A DNA stretch of 64,000 nucleotides, taken from positions 186,001 to 250,000 of the forward strand of contig NZ_JAGSCS010000003.1 of assembly GCF_018128025.1 (NCBI RefSeq). Reading direction: 5' to 3'. The translations under genes were made by a program, and so were the position numbers. The notes under the pieces are model-generated. The model saw nothing but the letters and a program-made list of their open reading frames with translations. It was not told the origin of the DNA and searched no databases. This document shows positions 47,287 through 55,423 of the stretch, in pieces. Source of the stretch: Proteiniclasticum sediminis. GTDB taxonomy: Bacteria; Bacillota; Clostridia; Clostridiales; Clostridiaceae. Positions within the stretch are counted from its first letter, which is position 1. The number at the start of each line of letters is the position of its first letter.

Positions 47287-48312
47287 TTGAAAAAATTCCT
47301 GACATTTTTACTGATCCTGATTCTACTTCTCGGGGGTGGAGCCCTCTATGGATGGAACTACTACAATGGCGTGGGGGAACAGCCATTGAAGACCGAGGAG
47401 GAAACCATCCTTGTCACCGTGGAGCCCAATGACAATTTCAGCAGTGTACTCAACCGGCTGGATAATGAAGGCCTGTTGAAGAATCTGCTGGTGACCCGAA
47501 TCTATTTCCGCTACCATCCCAAGGAGACAAAACTGAAGCCTGGCACCTATACGGTGCATGCTCAAGGGACGCTCCATGAGATCATTGAAGAACTGAACAC
47601 CGGAAAGGACATCAATGAAATCGTGGTGACCCTGCCGGAGGGACTCAATGTGGAACGCATGGGGGAAGTCTTTGAAGAGAAGGGCATGTTCACCAAAGAT
47701 GCCTTTGTCAATGCCGTGGCCAATTATCCGACACCCACCTGGCTGGAAAACCTGGAAGGTCGACGATATGCCATGGAAGGATTCCTATTCCCTAGCACCT
47801 ACAAGTTCAAGCGGGGACAGACCCCGGAATATATCGTGGATTACCTCTATCGGGCATTTGTATCCCAGATGAACAGCATTGCCTCGGAGCTGGGCACCAG
47901 CATCCCCACCAGCAAGTGGAATGAAGTGCTCACCATCGCGGCCATGATTGAACGGGAAGCGGCCAATACTGAAGAGATGCCGGTGATTTCCTCCGTCATC
48001 TATAACCGGATGGCGGCGAACATGAAGCTGCAGATCGATGCCACCGTGGTGTATGCCCTGGGCCTCAATGCCAAGGATCATGTCACCCTGGAAGATCTGA
48101 AGGTCAATTCTCCGTACAACACCTATCTTAATAAAGGACTTCCCCTGGGACCCATTGCCAGTCCTGGAGCTGCAGCCATCAAAGCTGCGCTTCGACCGGC
48201 CCAGAACACCGGATACCTTTATTATGTGCTGAATCCAGCGACGGACAGCCATTTCTTCACAGCGAACTATAACGAGTTCCTGCAGAAGAAGGCGGAGTAC
48301 GCCAACAACTAG
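47287..48312 (+). CDS. mltG: endolytic murein transglycosylase MltG (YceG family)
   Basis: Membrane-anchored lytic transglycosylase that trims new glycan strands, 341 residues. A short cytoplasmic start and one membrane segment (about 3-22) precede a LysM-like subdomain with LKPGTYTV and the catalytic domain with AAMIEREAANTEEMP (glutamates 222/224), VIYNRM and the SPYNTYLNKGLPLGPIASPG motif. Start is TTG 47287, 6 bases after AGGGGGGAC. Confidence 0.93.
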   Translation: MKKFLTFLLILILLLGGGALYGWNYYNGVGEQPLKTEEETILVTVEPNDNFSSVLNRLDNEGLLKNLLVTRIYFRYHPKETKLKPGTYTVHAQGTLHEIIEELNTGKDINEIVVTLPEGLNVERMGEVFEEKGMFTKDAFVNAVANYPTPTWLENLEGRRYAMEGFLFPSTYKFKRGQTPEYIVDYLYRAFVSQMNSIASELGTSIPTSKWNEVLTIAAMIEREAANTEEMPVISSVIYNRMAANMKLQIDATVVYALGLNAKDHVTLEDLKVNSPYNTYLNKGLPLGPIASPGAAAIKAALRPAQNTGYLYYVLNPATDSHFFTANYNEFLQKKAEYANN

Positions 48313-48333
48313 TTTATCGGATGACCTGGATCA

Positions 48334-48379
48334 GGCACTTCCGCTCCCGCAGCTTCGGGGGTGAAGTGCCTTCCTTATT
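48334..48379 (+). terminator. mltG terminator
   Basis: GGCACTT and CGCTCCCG (48334-48349) pair with CGGGGGTG and AAGTGCC (48356-48370) as a 15-bp stem with one bulged C, followed by TTCCTTATTTT. Confidence 0.8.
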
Positions 48380-48400
48380 TTCTGCGATATGGAGGATGTC

Positions 48401-48976
48401 ATGGACGAGATGAGAACCGTGAAACGAGACCTTCGTCAGAAGCTGCTCCAAAGGCAGGCTGCTCTGACGCCGGAATACAAGAGGGAAGCCTCTGCAAGGA
48501 TCTTCGCCCATCTTCTGGAGATGGAGGATTTCCAGAATGCCCGCCGTGTCTTCCTCTATGTGGGCACAGCTCAGGAGGTGGATACGCGTCCCATGCTGGA
48601 GGCGATGCTGCGAATGGGGAAGATGGTGTTTGTGCCCAAAACCATCACCCTGGGGCATATGGAAGCCTGCGCCGTGGGAGATCTTTCGGAACTGATCCCG
48701 GGGCGTCATGGGATTTTGGAGCCCGCCGATGCGAAAAGAGCCGTATCTCCGGATTCGCTGGACCTCATTCTGGTGCCCTGTCTGGGGTTCAATCAAAGGG
48801 GCTACCGCCTGGGCTACGGCGGGGGATTCTATGACCGCTATCTTCCCCGGGTGAAGGGGAAATGCATCCTTCTTGCCTTTGAGCAAATGCGGGAAGAGGA
48901 TCTTCCCGTAGAAGACTTCGATGTTCCCTGTGAGGGGATCCTCACGGAGGAAGGCTACCGGAGCGCAGAAGTTTGA
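48401..48976 (+). CDS. 5-formyltetrahydrofolate cyclo-ligase
   Basis: ATP-dependent enzyme turning 5-formyl-THF into 5,10-methenyl-THF; 191 residues. N-terminal KRDLRQKLLQRQAAL, the FLYVGTAQEVDTRPML strand and the signature GYGGGFYDRYL (about 147-157). The start is not certain: ATG 48401 has GGAGG 5 bases upstream, ATG 48389 overlaps that site and ATG 48410 is 9 bases further on. Folate one-carbon link to glyA. Confidence 0.92.
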   Translation: MDEMRTVKRDLRQKLLQRQAALTPEYKREASARIFAHLLEMEDFQNARRVFLYVGTAQEVDTRPMLEAMLRMGKMVFVPKTITLGHMEACAVGDLSELIPGRHGILEPADAKRAVSPDSLDLILVPCLGFNQRGYRLGYGGGFYDRYLPRVKGKCILLAFEQMREEDLPVEDFDVPCEGILTEEGYRSAEV

Positions 48977-49051
48977 ATAAGAAGCGGATATCCGCTATAA
49001 TGGAAAGGTATTTTTTACCGGAGGAAGCCTTCCGGGAACGGCAGGTGGAAC

Positions 49052-49687
49052 GTGGAAGGAATCATCAATGACAAGGTTAAAGCCTATGTGGAAAGTCTCA
49101 TCCGGATTCCGGAACTGAAGGATCTGGAAGAGTATGCCCGGGAAAACTATGTGCCCATTGTCCATAAGGACGCGGCAGAGTTTCTCCGGTTCTTTGTGGC
49201 GCTGACGACCCCCGAAAGGATTTTGGAGCTGGGGACCGCCATCGGGTACTCGGCTCTTCTCATGGCCATGGCCTCGCCCTTGTCCAGCATTGTCAGCGTG
49301 GACCGGGATGAGACCATGCAGACCCTGGCAAAGGCGAATATTGAGCGTTTCGGCCTGGATCACCGGATTGCTCTGGTACTCTCCGATTGCCTGGATTATC
49401 TGGAAACCACCAGGGAAACCTTTGATCTGATCTTTATCGATGCCGGGAAGTCCCATTACCAGGAGTATCTGGAGTGGAGCCTTCAGCGGCTGAAAAATGG
49501 GGGAACCATCCTCTGCGACAATGTCCTTTATCGGGGACTGGTGGCGGAGGAAACGGTGGCCCGAAAACACCGGACCAATGTGGTTCGGCTGCAGGAATTC
49601 ATGCAGCATGTTCACCAGCGGGAGGACCTGAGGGTCTCCACCCTGACCATCGGTGACGGCATGCTGCTCATCAGGAGGAAAGAATGA
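49052..49687 (+). CDS. trmR: class I SAM O-methyltransferase, probable tRNA 5-hydroxyuridine methyltransferase TrmR
   Basis: A 211-residue methyltransferase with the SAM motif ILELGTAIGYSALLMA (about 57-72), the VDRDETM motif-II acidic residue and FIDAGKSHYQEYLEW. In B. subtilis the homologue (YrrM) makes 5-methoxyuridine at tRNA position 34 and lies in the same mltG-trmR-trhP-udk order, which supports the assignment here. Start is GTG 49052 behind AGGTGG. Overlaps trhP by 4 bases. Confidence 0.85.
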   Translation: MEGIINDKVKAYVESLIRIPELKDLEEYARENYVPIVHKDAAEFLRFFVALTTPERILELGTAIGYSALLMAMASPLSSIVSVDRDETMQTLAKANIERFGLDHRIALVLSDCLDYLETTRETFDLIFIDAGKSHYQEYLEWSLQRLKNGGTILCDNVLYRGLVAEETVARKHRTNVVRLQEFMQHVHQREDLRVSTLTIGDGMLLIRRKE

Positions 49688-50916
49688 AGAGAAATATCCC
49701 CGAGCTCCTGGCCCCCGCCGGGAATCTGAGCAAACTGAAAACCGCCATTGATTATGGCGCCGATGCGGTGTTTCTGGGTGGTGCCAGACTCAATCTCCGC
49801 GCCTTTTCCGATAACTTCACCGATGAGGAAATGAAGGAAGGGTTGGCTTACGCCCATGATCGGGGCCGCAAAGTCTATGTCACCCTCAATGTCTTTCCCC
49901 ACGAAAGCGATATGAAAGGCCTGGAAGAGTATCTTCTGGGGCTGGAGGAACTGGGGGTGGATGCCCTCATCGTTTCCGACCCCGGAATCATCATGACCGC
50001 CCGGGAGGTGGTTCCCGCCATGGAGCTTCATCTCTCCACCCAGGCCAATAACGTCAATTCCCGATCGGCGATTTTCTGGCACAAGATGGGGGTTTCCCGG
50101 ATCATCCTGGCCCGGGAGCTGTCCCTGAAGGAAATCAAAGCCATCAAGGAAAACATTCCCGAGGAGCTGGAGCTGGAAGCCTTTGTCCATGGATCCATGT
50201 GCATGGCCTATTCCGGGCGATGTCTTCTCTCCAACTACATGACCGGCCGCGATGCGAACCGGGGCGCCTGCGCCCAGCCCTGCCGCTACAAGTACTACCT
50301 CATGGAGGAGAAGCGGCCGGGAGAGTACATGGAAGTCATGGAAGACGATAAGGGCACCTATATTATGAACTCCAAGGATCTGTGCATGATCGACCATATT
50401 GAAGATCTGGTAGAGTCCGGACTGTCTTCCCTGAAGATCGAAGGCCGGATGAAGTCCGAGTTCTATGTGGCGGCCATTGTGAAGGCCTACCGCCAGGCCC
50501 TGGACCATTACGCAGAGAATCCCGACACCTATACCTTGGATCCCCGCTGGAAGGAACTCCTCTCCATGGTGAGCCATCGGGAGTATGAGACGGGCTTCTA
50601 TTACGGCCGGAAAAAGAATGAGGTCTACGGATCCAGCTCCTATATCCGGACCCATGATCTCATCGCGTATGTGACGGAGGATCTGGGGAATGGACGCTAT
50701 CTCATTGCCCAGAAAAACCGGGTCTTCCCCGGGCAAAAAATAAAGATCTTGCGTCCCCAAGGTGATATAATGGAAACGACATTAGGGGAATTCCGGGATG
50801 ACGAAGGAAATGAGATCGCCGTAGCCAATAAAGCTGCGATGAATTTCACGGCCACATCCACTGTGCCGCTGCTCCCCAATGATATTTTGATTGCAGAGAA
50901 GGAAGATGGATTATGA
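49684..50916 (+). CDS. trhP: U32 peptidase-family tRNA hydroxylation protein TrhP
   Basis: A 410-residue U32-family protein. E. coli and Bacillus relatives hydroxylate tRNA uridine 34 using prephenate and an iron-sulfur cluster. Seen are [27 protein letters not shown] (two overlapping family blocks), the DPGIIM and [10 protein letters not shown] strands, and the cysteine-rich [12 protein letters not shown] with [11 protein letters not shown], likely cluster ligands. The neighbouring methyltransferase would methylate its product. Only one trhP copy is present, where Bacillus has two. Confidence 0.88.
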   Translation: MKRNIPELLAPAGNLSKLKTAIDYGADAVFLGGARLNLRAFSDNFTDEEMKEGLAYAHDRGRKVYVTLNVFPHESDMKGLEEYLLGLEELGVDALIVSDPGIIMTAREVVPAMELHLSTQANNVNSRSAIFWHKMGVSRIILARELSLKEIKAIKENIPEELELEAFVHGSMCMAYSGRCLLSNYMTGRDANRGACAQPCRYKYYLMEEKRPGEYMEVMEDDKGTYIMNSKDLCMIDHIEDLVESGLSSLKIEGRMKSEFYVAAIVKAYRQALDHYAENPDTYTLDPRWKELLSMVSHREYETGFYYGRKKNEVYGSSSYIRTHDLIAYVTEDLGNGRYLIAQKNRVFPGQKIKILRPQGDIMETTLGEFRDDEGNEIAVANKAAMNFTATSTVPLLPNDILIAEKEDGL

Positions 50917-51581
50917 AGAAACCAATTCTCATCGGAATCACCGGCGGAACCGGTTCAGGAAAGAGCACCGTGGCCAAGGCCATCTACAAAAACTTCAAGA
51001 AGGAAAGCATCAGCATCATCATGCAGGATTCCTACTACAAGGATCAGAGCGAGCTGACGTTTGAAGAGCGGACCAAGACCAACTATGACCATCCCCATGC
51101 CTTTGATACGGATCTTCTCATTACCCATCTGAATAAGCTGCTCCAGGGCGAAGCCATTGAAATTCCCATCTATGACTTCACCATCCATAACCGGAAGACG
51201 GAAACGGTCCGGGAGGAGCCCAAGGACATCATCATCGTGGAGGGAATCCTCATTTTGGAAGATGAGCGGCTCCGGAATCTCTTTGACATTAAGATCTACG
51301 TGGACACCGATGCGGATATCCGCATTCTGCGCCGCCTGACCCGGGACATCCGGGACCGGGGCCGCACGGTGGAATCGGTCATCGATCAGTACCTGACGGT
51401 GGTGCGGCCCATGCATCTGCAGTTCATTGAGCCCACAAAGCGTTATGCAGACCTGATCATTCCCGAAGGCGGGAAAAACAAAGTGGCCATTGAAATTCTG
51501 GTGGCCACCATCAAGCAGCACCTTTCCGACGGGAAAGAGCTGGAAACCCCCAAGGAGAATGTCCGGGATATTCTCGGCTAA
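50913..51581 (+). CDS. udk: uridine kinase
   Basis: Phosphorylates uridine and cytidine in pyrimidine salvage, 222 residues. Walker [15 protein letters not shown] (8-21), the QDSYYKD substrate loop, [12 protein letters not shown] and RDIRDRGRT lid. ATG 50913 overlaps the trhP stop. Ends the operon at a strong terminator. Confidence 0.94.
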   Translation: MKKPILIGITGGTGSGKSTVAKAIYKNFKKESISIIMQDSYYKDQSELTFEERTKTNYDHPHAFDTDLLITHLNKLLQGEAIEIPIYDFTIHNRKTETVREEPKDIIIVEGILILEDERLRNLFDIKIYVDTDADIRILRRLTRDIRDRGRTVESVIDQYLTVVRPMHLQFIEPTKRYADLIIPEGGKNKVAIEILVATIKQHLSDGKELETPKENVRDILG

Positions 51582-51588
51582 AAAAGAT

Positions 51589-51620
51589 CAGGGAGCGATA
51601 ACGCTCCCTGTGTTTATTTT
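51589..51620 (+). terminator. udk terminator
   Basis: CAGGGAGCG (51589-51597) pairs perfectly with CGCTCCCTG (51602-51610) across ATAA; TGTTTATTTT follows. Confidence 0.9.
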
Positions 51621-51676
51621 CTACCCTTTGGGGCACAATATGGATAATGCGCAACGAGAAAAGAAGGAGGACAAAA

Positions 51677-52435
51677 ATGAAAACTGGTTTGTTGGGACGG
51701 CATATTGCCTATTCCCGGTCCCCCGAAATCCATGAAGAGCTGTACCGTCAGCGAAGGCTCCCCCTGACCTATGAGCTGTTCGATCTTCCCCGGGAGGAGC
51801 TCCAGCGGTTTATCGACACCCTGGATACGGAAAAAATCGTGGGCTTCAATGTAACCATCCCCTACAAGGAGACGATCTTCGACTATATCCATGAACTGGA
51901 TGAGACGGCCCTGGAAGTGGGGGCGGTGAATACCGTGGTGATTAAAGACGGGTGGCGGACCGGGCATAATACGGACATCTATGGCTTTATGCAGTCCCTG
52001 GAGGATTTTCGAATCCCCGTGAAGGGCAAAGATGTGCTGATCTTAGGCAGCGGCGGCGCCGCCAAGGCCGTTTATGCGGGGCTGAAGCGTCTGGGCGCGA
52101 GGATCCACATGGCTTTTCGTTCCGAAGCCCGAAGGGTCTATTTCCCCGAAGCCCTCACCATCACCCCGTTGAGCGAGATGCATGATCTGCGTCCCTATGC
52201 TTTAGTCATCAACTGCACCAAGCTGGGCAATGTCAACCAGGATGTGCTTCCCCTAGCCATTGATCATGTGGATCCTTCCACGGTGTTTTATGATGTGAAT
52301 TACCTGCCCATCCACTCGGCATTTCTCCGGTATGGGTTTCTCCATGGACTCCAGGTGATCAACGGGGAAAGCATGCTCCTCAATCAGGCGAAAAAGGCCC
52401 AGGAACTATGGATCGAAGCATTGCGGCTGTTTTAG
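51677..52435 (+). CDS. aroE: shikimate dehydrogenase
   Basis: Reduces 3-dehydroshikimate with NADPH; 252 residues, somewhat short for the family. Substrate motif YSRSPEIHEELY (12-23), catalytic Lys64 in IPYKET, Asp100 in NTDIYGF and the nucleotide loop GSGGAAKAVYAGL. Start at ATG 51677 behind AAGGAGG; the upstream ATG at 51647 has no ribosome site. The 3' end overlaps the pilT-like gene by 28 bases. Confidence 0.93.
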   Translation: MKTGLLGRHIAYSRSPEIHEELYRQRRLPLTYELFDLPREELQRFIDTLDTEKIVGFNVTIPYKETIFDYIHELDETALEVGAVNTVVIKDGWRTGHNTDIYGFMQSLEDFRIPVKGKDVLILGSGGAAKAVYAGLKRLGARIHMAFRSEARRVYFPEALTITPLSEMHDLRPYALVINCTKLGNVNQDVLPLAIDHVDPSTVFYDVNYLPIHSAFLRYGFLHGLQVINGESMLLNQAKKAQELWIEALRLF

Positions 52436-53373
52436 CCGAAGCCCGTCATCAGCAGGCATCCGATGTCCTCTTTCGGGAGAACCACCCGATCTTTCTCCGG
52501 ATCCGGGGGGAGCTTCTGGAGACGAAGCATCGGGTAACCCGTTATGCCCTGGAAGAGCTTCAGCGCAGGCTCTGTCCGCCGGACCATATCCGGGAGTATC
52601 TGGGGCCGCCGGCCAGTGAGGATGCCACCCTGGAGGAGAATGGACGCTACCGGGTGAACTTTTTCACCTCCCTGGGGGAACGGTGCATGGTGGCCCGGGT
52701 CATCAGCCCCGAGGTGGCCCCCCTGAAGTCCCTGGGTATGCCGGAAGGGCTGCCGGACCGGGTATGGTCCCGCAAAGGCTTAAGTCTCATCGTGGGAAAG
52801 ACCGGGGCGGGGAAGTCCACCACCATGGCGGCCATTCTCCAGGAACTCCTGGCGAAGCACCGGATTCATCTCATCACTTTGGAAGATCCGGTGGAGTACC
52901 GGATGGAACCGGGGCTGGGGCAGGTCACCCAGCGGGAGCTGGGACGGGATTTTTCCACGTTTGAATCGGGGATCTTTGAAGCGCTAAGGCAGTCCCCGGA
53001 TTTCATCGCCATCGGGGAAATCCGCACTCTGTCGGCGCTCCGGGCTGCCATCACGGCGGCGGAATCCGGCCACGGGGTCCTCAGCACCATGCATTCCTTT
53101 GGGGCGGCCAAGACCCTCACCCGGATGCTGGCCATGGTGCCCGAAGCGGAAAAGGAGCTGGTCCGCTATCAGCTCTCTGCCCAGCTGAACTTCATCCATT
53201 CCCAGGACCTGTCTTATCCGGAGGGAAAGCTCCACCGGAAGTATGAACTCATGCTGAACTTGCCGTCGGTGGAGAATACGATCCGCGAGGGACGGTTCCA
53301 TCAGATCGACAACCTCATCCGTCTGGGCGAAAAACAAGGCATGCGGCGGCAGGGGCTGGATGAACGGGAATAA
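52408..53373 (+). CDS. orphan PilT-like secretion/retraction ATPase
   Basis: A 321-residue member of the PilT branch of type II/IV secretion ATPases. N-terminal PAS-like region (about 1-100, HQQASDVLF and PIFLRIRGEL), Walker A VGKTGAGKSTTM (about 130-141), Asp box LITLEDPVEY, Walker B SPDFIAIGEIRT and His box GHGVLSTMHSFGAAKT. The usual GE[ML]RD is GEIRT, and the C-terminal AIRAGGH retraction motif is not present. No pilin, assembly or prepilin peptidase genes are in the window. It starts inside aroE, so expression is tied to it. Confidence 0.85.
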   Translation: MDRSIAAVLAEARHQQASDVLFRENHPIFLRIRGELLETKHRVTRYALEELQRRLCPPDHIREYLGPPASEDATLEENGRYRVNFFTSLGERCMVARVISPEVAPLKSLGMPEGLPDRVWSRKGLSLIVGKTGAGKSTTMAAILQELLAKHRIHLITLEDPVEYRMEPGLGQVTQRELGRDFSTFESGIFEALRQSPDFIAIGEIRTLSALRAAITAAESGHGVLSTMHSFGAAKTLTRMLAMVPEAEKELVRYQLSAQLNFIHSQDLSYPEGKLHRKYELMLNLPSVENTIREGRFHQIDNLIRLGEKQGMRRQGLDERE

Positions 53374-53375
53374 AG

Positions 53376-53416
53376 AAAGCGTGAGCGATATCCAGCTGGA
53401 TTTCGCTCACGCTTTT
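53376..53416. terminator. bidirectional terminator between pilT-like gene and flavodiiron gene
   Basis: AAAGCGTGAGCGA (53376-53388) pairs with TCGCTCACGCTTT (53403-53415); inside, ATCC-AGCT-GGAT continues the stem. T runs on both strands; it serves the two convergent genes. Confidence 0.93.
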
Positions 53417-53425
53417 CCGATTTTC

Positions 53426-54634
53426 TTAGTCTTCCAGAACGGATTTGGCGATGGCATCGGCCAAGTCGTTGAGGAGTTCTTTCTGATCTTCTTTGAGGCG
53501 GGAGCGGATGTCGATGCTCTCGCAGATGAGGGTCATGTTCTTCATGCAGGAGAACCGGTCCACCATGGTTTTCAGGGCGGCGCTGGCCCAGCTGTGGTTC
53601 CCGATGAGGGCTACCTTGCGGTCCTTGACGCCCAGGGCGATCATCTCATGGAGGAGGTTATCCATGGGGTAATAGAGCCCCATATTGTAGGTGGGCGCTG
53701 CAGCCACCAAATGGCTGTACTTCCAGATATCGGAGATGATGTAGGAGGGGTGGGTCTTGGAGACATCATAGACTCGGATGTCTTTGATCCCGCGCTGACC
53801 CAGCTTATTGGCCAGGGCCATGACCGCATTTTCGGTGTTGCCGTACATGGAGCCGTAGAAGAGTACTACGCCCTTTTTCTCGGGGACATAGCGGCTCCAT
53901 TTGTCGTAGAGATCCATGATCTTGGCGATGTCCTTTCGGAATACAGGGCCGTGGAGGGAACAGATCATGTTGACCTGGGCTCCGGCCAGTTTCTTGAAGA
54001 CAGCCTGGACCTGGGCGCCGAACTTGCCCACAATGTTGGCATAGTAGCGGCGGGCTTCATCCAGATAGACATTATCATAGTCGGTTTCATCATCGAAGAG
54101 GTTTCCGTTCAGGGCGCCGAAGGTGCCAAAGGCATCGGCGGCAAAGAGGATTCCCTTTGTGGTTTCATAGTCCATCATGACTTCCGGCCAGTGGACCATG
54201 GGGGCAAAGACAAACTTCAGGTTATGGGCTCCCAGGTTCAGTTCATCGCCTTCACAGACGAGCATTTCATTGGCTTTGGTATCCATGGTGTAGAACTGGT
54301 GGAAGAGCTGGAAGGACTTGGTGTTGCCCACCACCTTCACGTTGGGGAACCGGCGGATGACATCTTCGATGTTTCCGCAGTGGTCCGGCTCCATGTGGTT
54401 GATGATGAGGTAATCCAGTTCCCGGCCGTTCAGCACATGCTCGATGTTTTCCCAGTACTGATTGGTGACGGAATCGTCCACGGTGTCGATGAGGGCGGTC
54501 TTCTCGTCCATGATCAGATAGGAGTTATAGGAAACCCCGTTCTCCAAGGGGAACAGGTTTTCGAACAGGTTGATTCTTCGGTCATTTCCACCGACCCAGT
54601 AAATATTGGGGGAGATTTCTCTTACGTTATACAC
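53426..54634 (-). CDS. flavodiiron protein (FprA family, O2/NO reductase)
   Basis: Soluble enzyme reducing oxygen to water or NO to N2O in anaerobes, 402 residues. The beta-lactamase-like diiron domain has HMEPDH (His80, Glu82, Asp84, His85), the VHWPEVM and AADAF ligands and SLHGP near 229. The flavodoxin domain has YGSMYGNTE near 260 for FMN binding. No rubredoxin extension is present. Start GTG 54634 behind AGGAGG. A clear promoter lies upstream. Its neighbours, a hydrogenase and a VOC protein, fit redox and oxidative defence. Confidence 0.95.
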   Translation of the reverse strand: MYNVREISPNIYWVGGNDRRINLFENLFPLENGVSYNSYLIMDEKTALIDTVDDSVTNQYWENIEHVLNGRELDYLIINHMEPDHCGNIEDVIRRFPNVKVVGNTKSFQLFHQFYTMDTKANEMLVCEGDELNLGAHNLKFVFAPMVHWPEVMMDYETTKGILFAADAFGTFGALNGNLFDDETDYDNVYLDEARRYYANIVGKFGAQVQAVFKKLAGAQVNMICSLHGPVFRKDIAKIMDLYDKWSRYVPEKKGVVLFYGSMYGNTENAVMALANKLGQRGIKDIRVYDVSKTHPSYIISDIWKYSHLVAAAPTYNMGLYYPMDNLLHEMIALGVKDRKVALIGNHSWASAALKTMVDRFSCMKNMTLICESIDIRSRLKEDQKELLNDLADAIAKSVLED

Positions 54635-54724
54635 TTCATTTTCCTCCTGGTTTCATATTCATTCTTAATGTTTCATTTGGCATTCAAAGGATATAAAGGT
54701 TGAAACAGCAAATGTTCCATGAAT

Positions 54725-54753
54725 ATCATAACGCATTGTTCAAAAGTTCTCAA
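54725..54753 (-). promoter_or_regulatory. promoter of the flavodiiron gene
   Basis: On the minus strand TTGAGA (plus 54748-54753), a 17-base spacer and TATGAT (plus 54725-54730), giving a leader of about 85 bases. Confidence 0.65.
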
Positions 54754-54858
54754 GGGGTTGGAGGCCTGAGGAATAAAAAAAGATTGTGTGCAATTCAATG
54801 GAATCCTTTACTTTAACATTTCGGAGGGGAAATCGAGTGAAGGAGAGAAATTTCCATG

Positions 54859-54889
54859 GAAAAATCCGCCAGAACCGAAGTTCTGGCGG
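54859..54889 (-). terminator. terminator of the VOC gene
   Basis: On the minus strand CCGCCAGAAC pairs with GTTCTGGCGG across a TTCG tetraloop (plus 54866-54889) and is followed by ATTTTTCC. Confidence 0.9.
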
Positions 54890-54915
54890 CAAAAGAGACG
54901 GCATTTGGGCTCTCC

Positions 54916-55332
54916 TTAGGATGGCTTCATTTGGTCGGGATCGAAGGTCATGGCCTCCCAGGCGTGACCGTCCAGGTCCGTGAAGCTTCGGTAATACATC
55001 CAGCCGTAATCCACCGGCGGAAGCTGCGTTCCGGCACCCAGGCTCATGGCCTGGTCCACCAGGGCATCCACGGCTTCCCGAGAGCTTAGGGTAATGGAAA
55101 GGATCGTCTCGGCAGGGCCGTCGGTTTTCCGGGCTTCCCGGGTGACGAAGGTGGAGAATTTTTCGGCGATGCTGAGCATGCAGAAAATGTTCTCGCCCAA
55201 AATGAGGCAGGCAGCGGTCTCATCGGAATAATCCGGATTAAACCCAAAGCCCAGGCTTTCGAAAAAGCTCCGGCTGCGAGATAGATCGTCCACGGGCAGA
55301 TTGATATAGATTTCTTTGGTTAGGGTTGCCAT
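54916..55332 (-). CDS. VOC/glyoxalase superfamily protein
   Basis: A 138-residue protein of the vicinal oxygen chelate fold with two beta-alpha-beta-beta-beta modules: IYINLPVDDLSRSRSFFESLGF at the start and YRSFTDLDGHAWEAMTFDPD at the end. Acidic residues near the C-terminus could bind metal, and the pattern matches the many lactoylglutathione-lyase-like proteins of unknown substrate. TTGAGGTGA lies before the ATG. Monocistronic with its own promoter and terminator. Confidence 0.85.
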   Translation of the reverse strand: MATLTKEIYINLPVDDLSRSRSFFESLGFGFNPDYSDETAACLILGENIFCMLSIAEKFSTFVTREARKTDGPAETILSITLSSREAVDALVDQAMSLGAGTQLPPVDYGWMYYRSFTDLDGHAWEAMTFDPDQMKPS

Positions 55333-55349
55333 GAAATCACCTCAAGGTT

Positions 55350-55379
55350 ACTTTACCATAATTTTTCCGGAAGGTTCAA
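55350..55379 (-). promoter_or_regulatory. promoter of the VOC gene
   Basis: Minus strand TTGAAC (plus 55374-55379), an 18-base spacer and TAAAGT (plus 55350-55355) with an extended TG. Confidence 0.55.
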
Positions 55380-55423
55380 AATACAGAGGGTGAATACTTT
55401 TCGAATCCTTATTCATATTTTTG

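Noticed and set aside
53360-54703. 447-codon plus-strand frame opposite the flavodiiron gene
   Set aside because: The minus-strand frame carries all diiron and FMN motifs; the plus frame has none. The same applies to 55421-56731 and 57524-58258 opposite hydA and hydB.
54786-55089. Plus-strand open frames beginning at 54786 and 54856
   Set aside because: They read through the terminator hairpin and the antisense of the VOC gene; no family resemblance.
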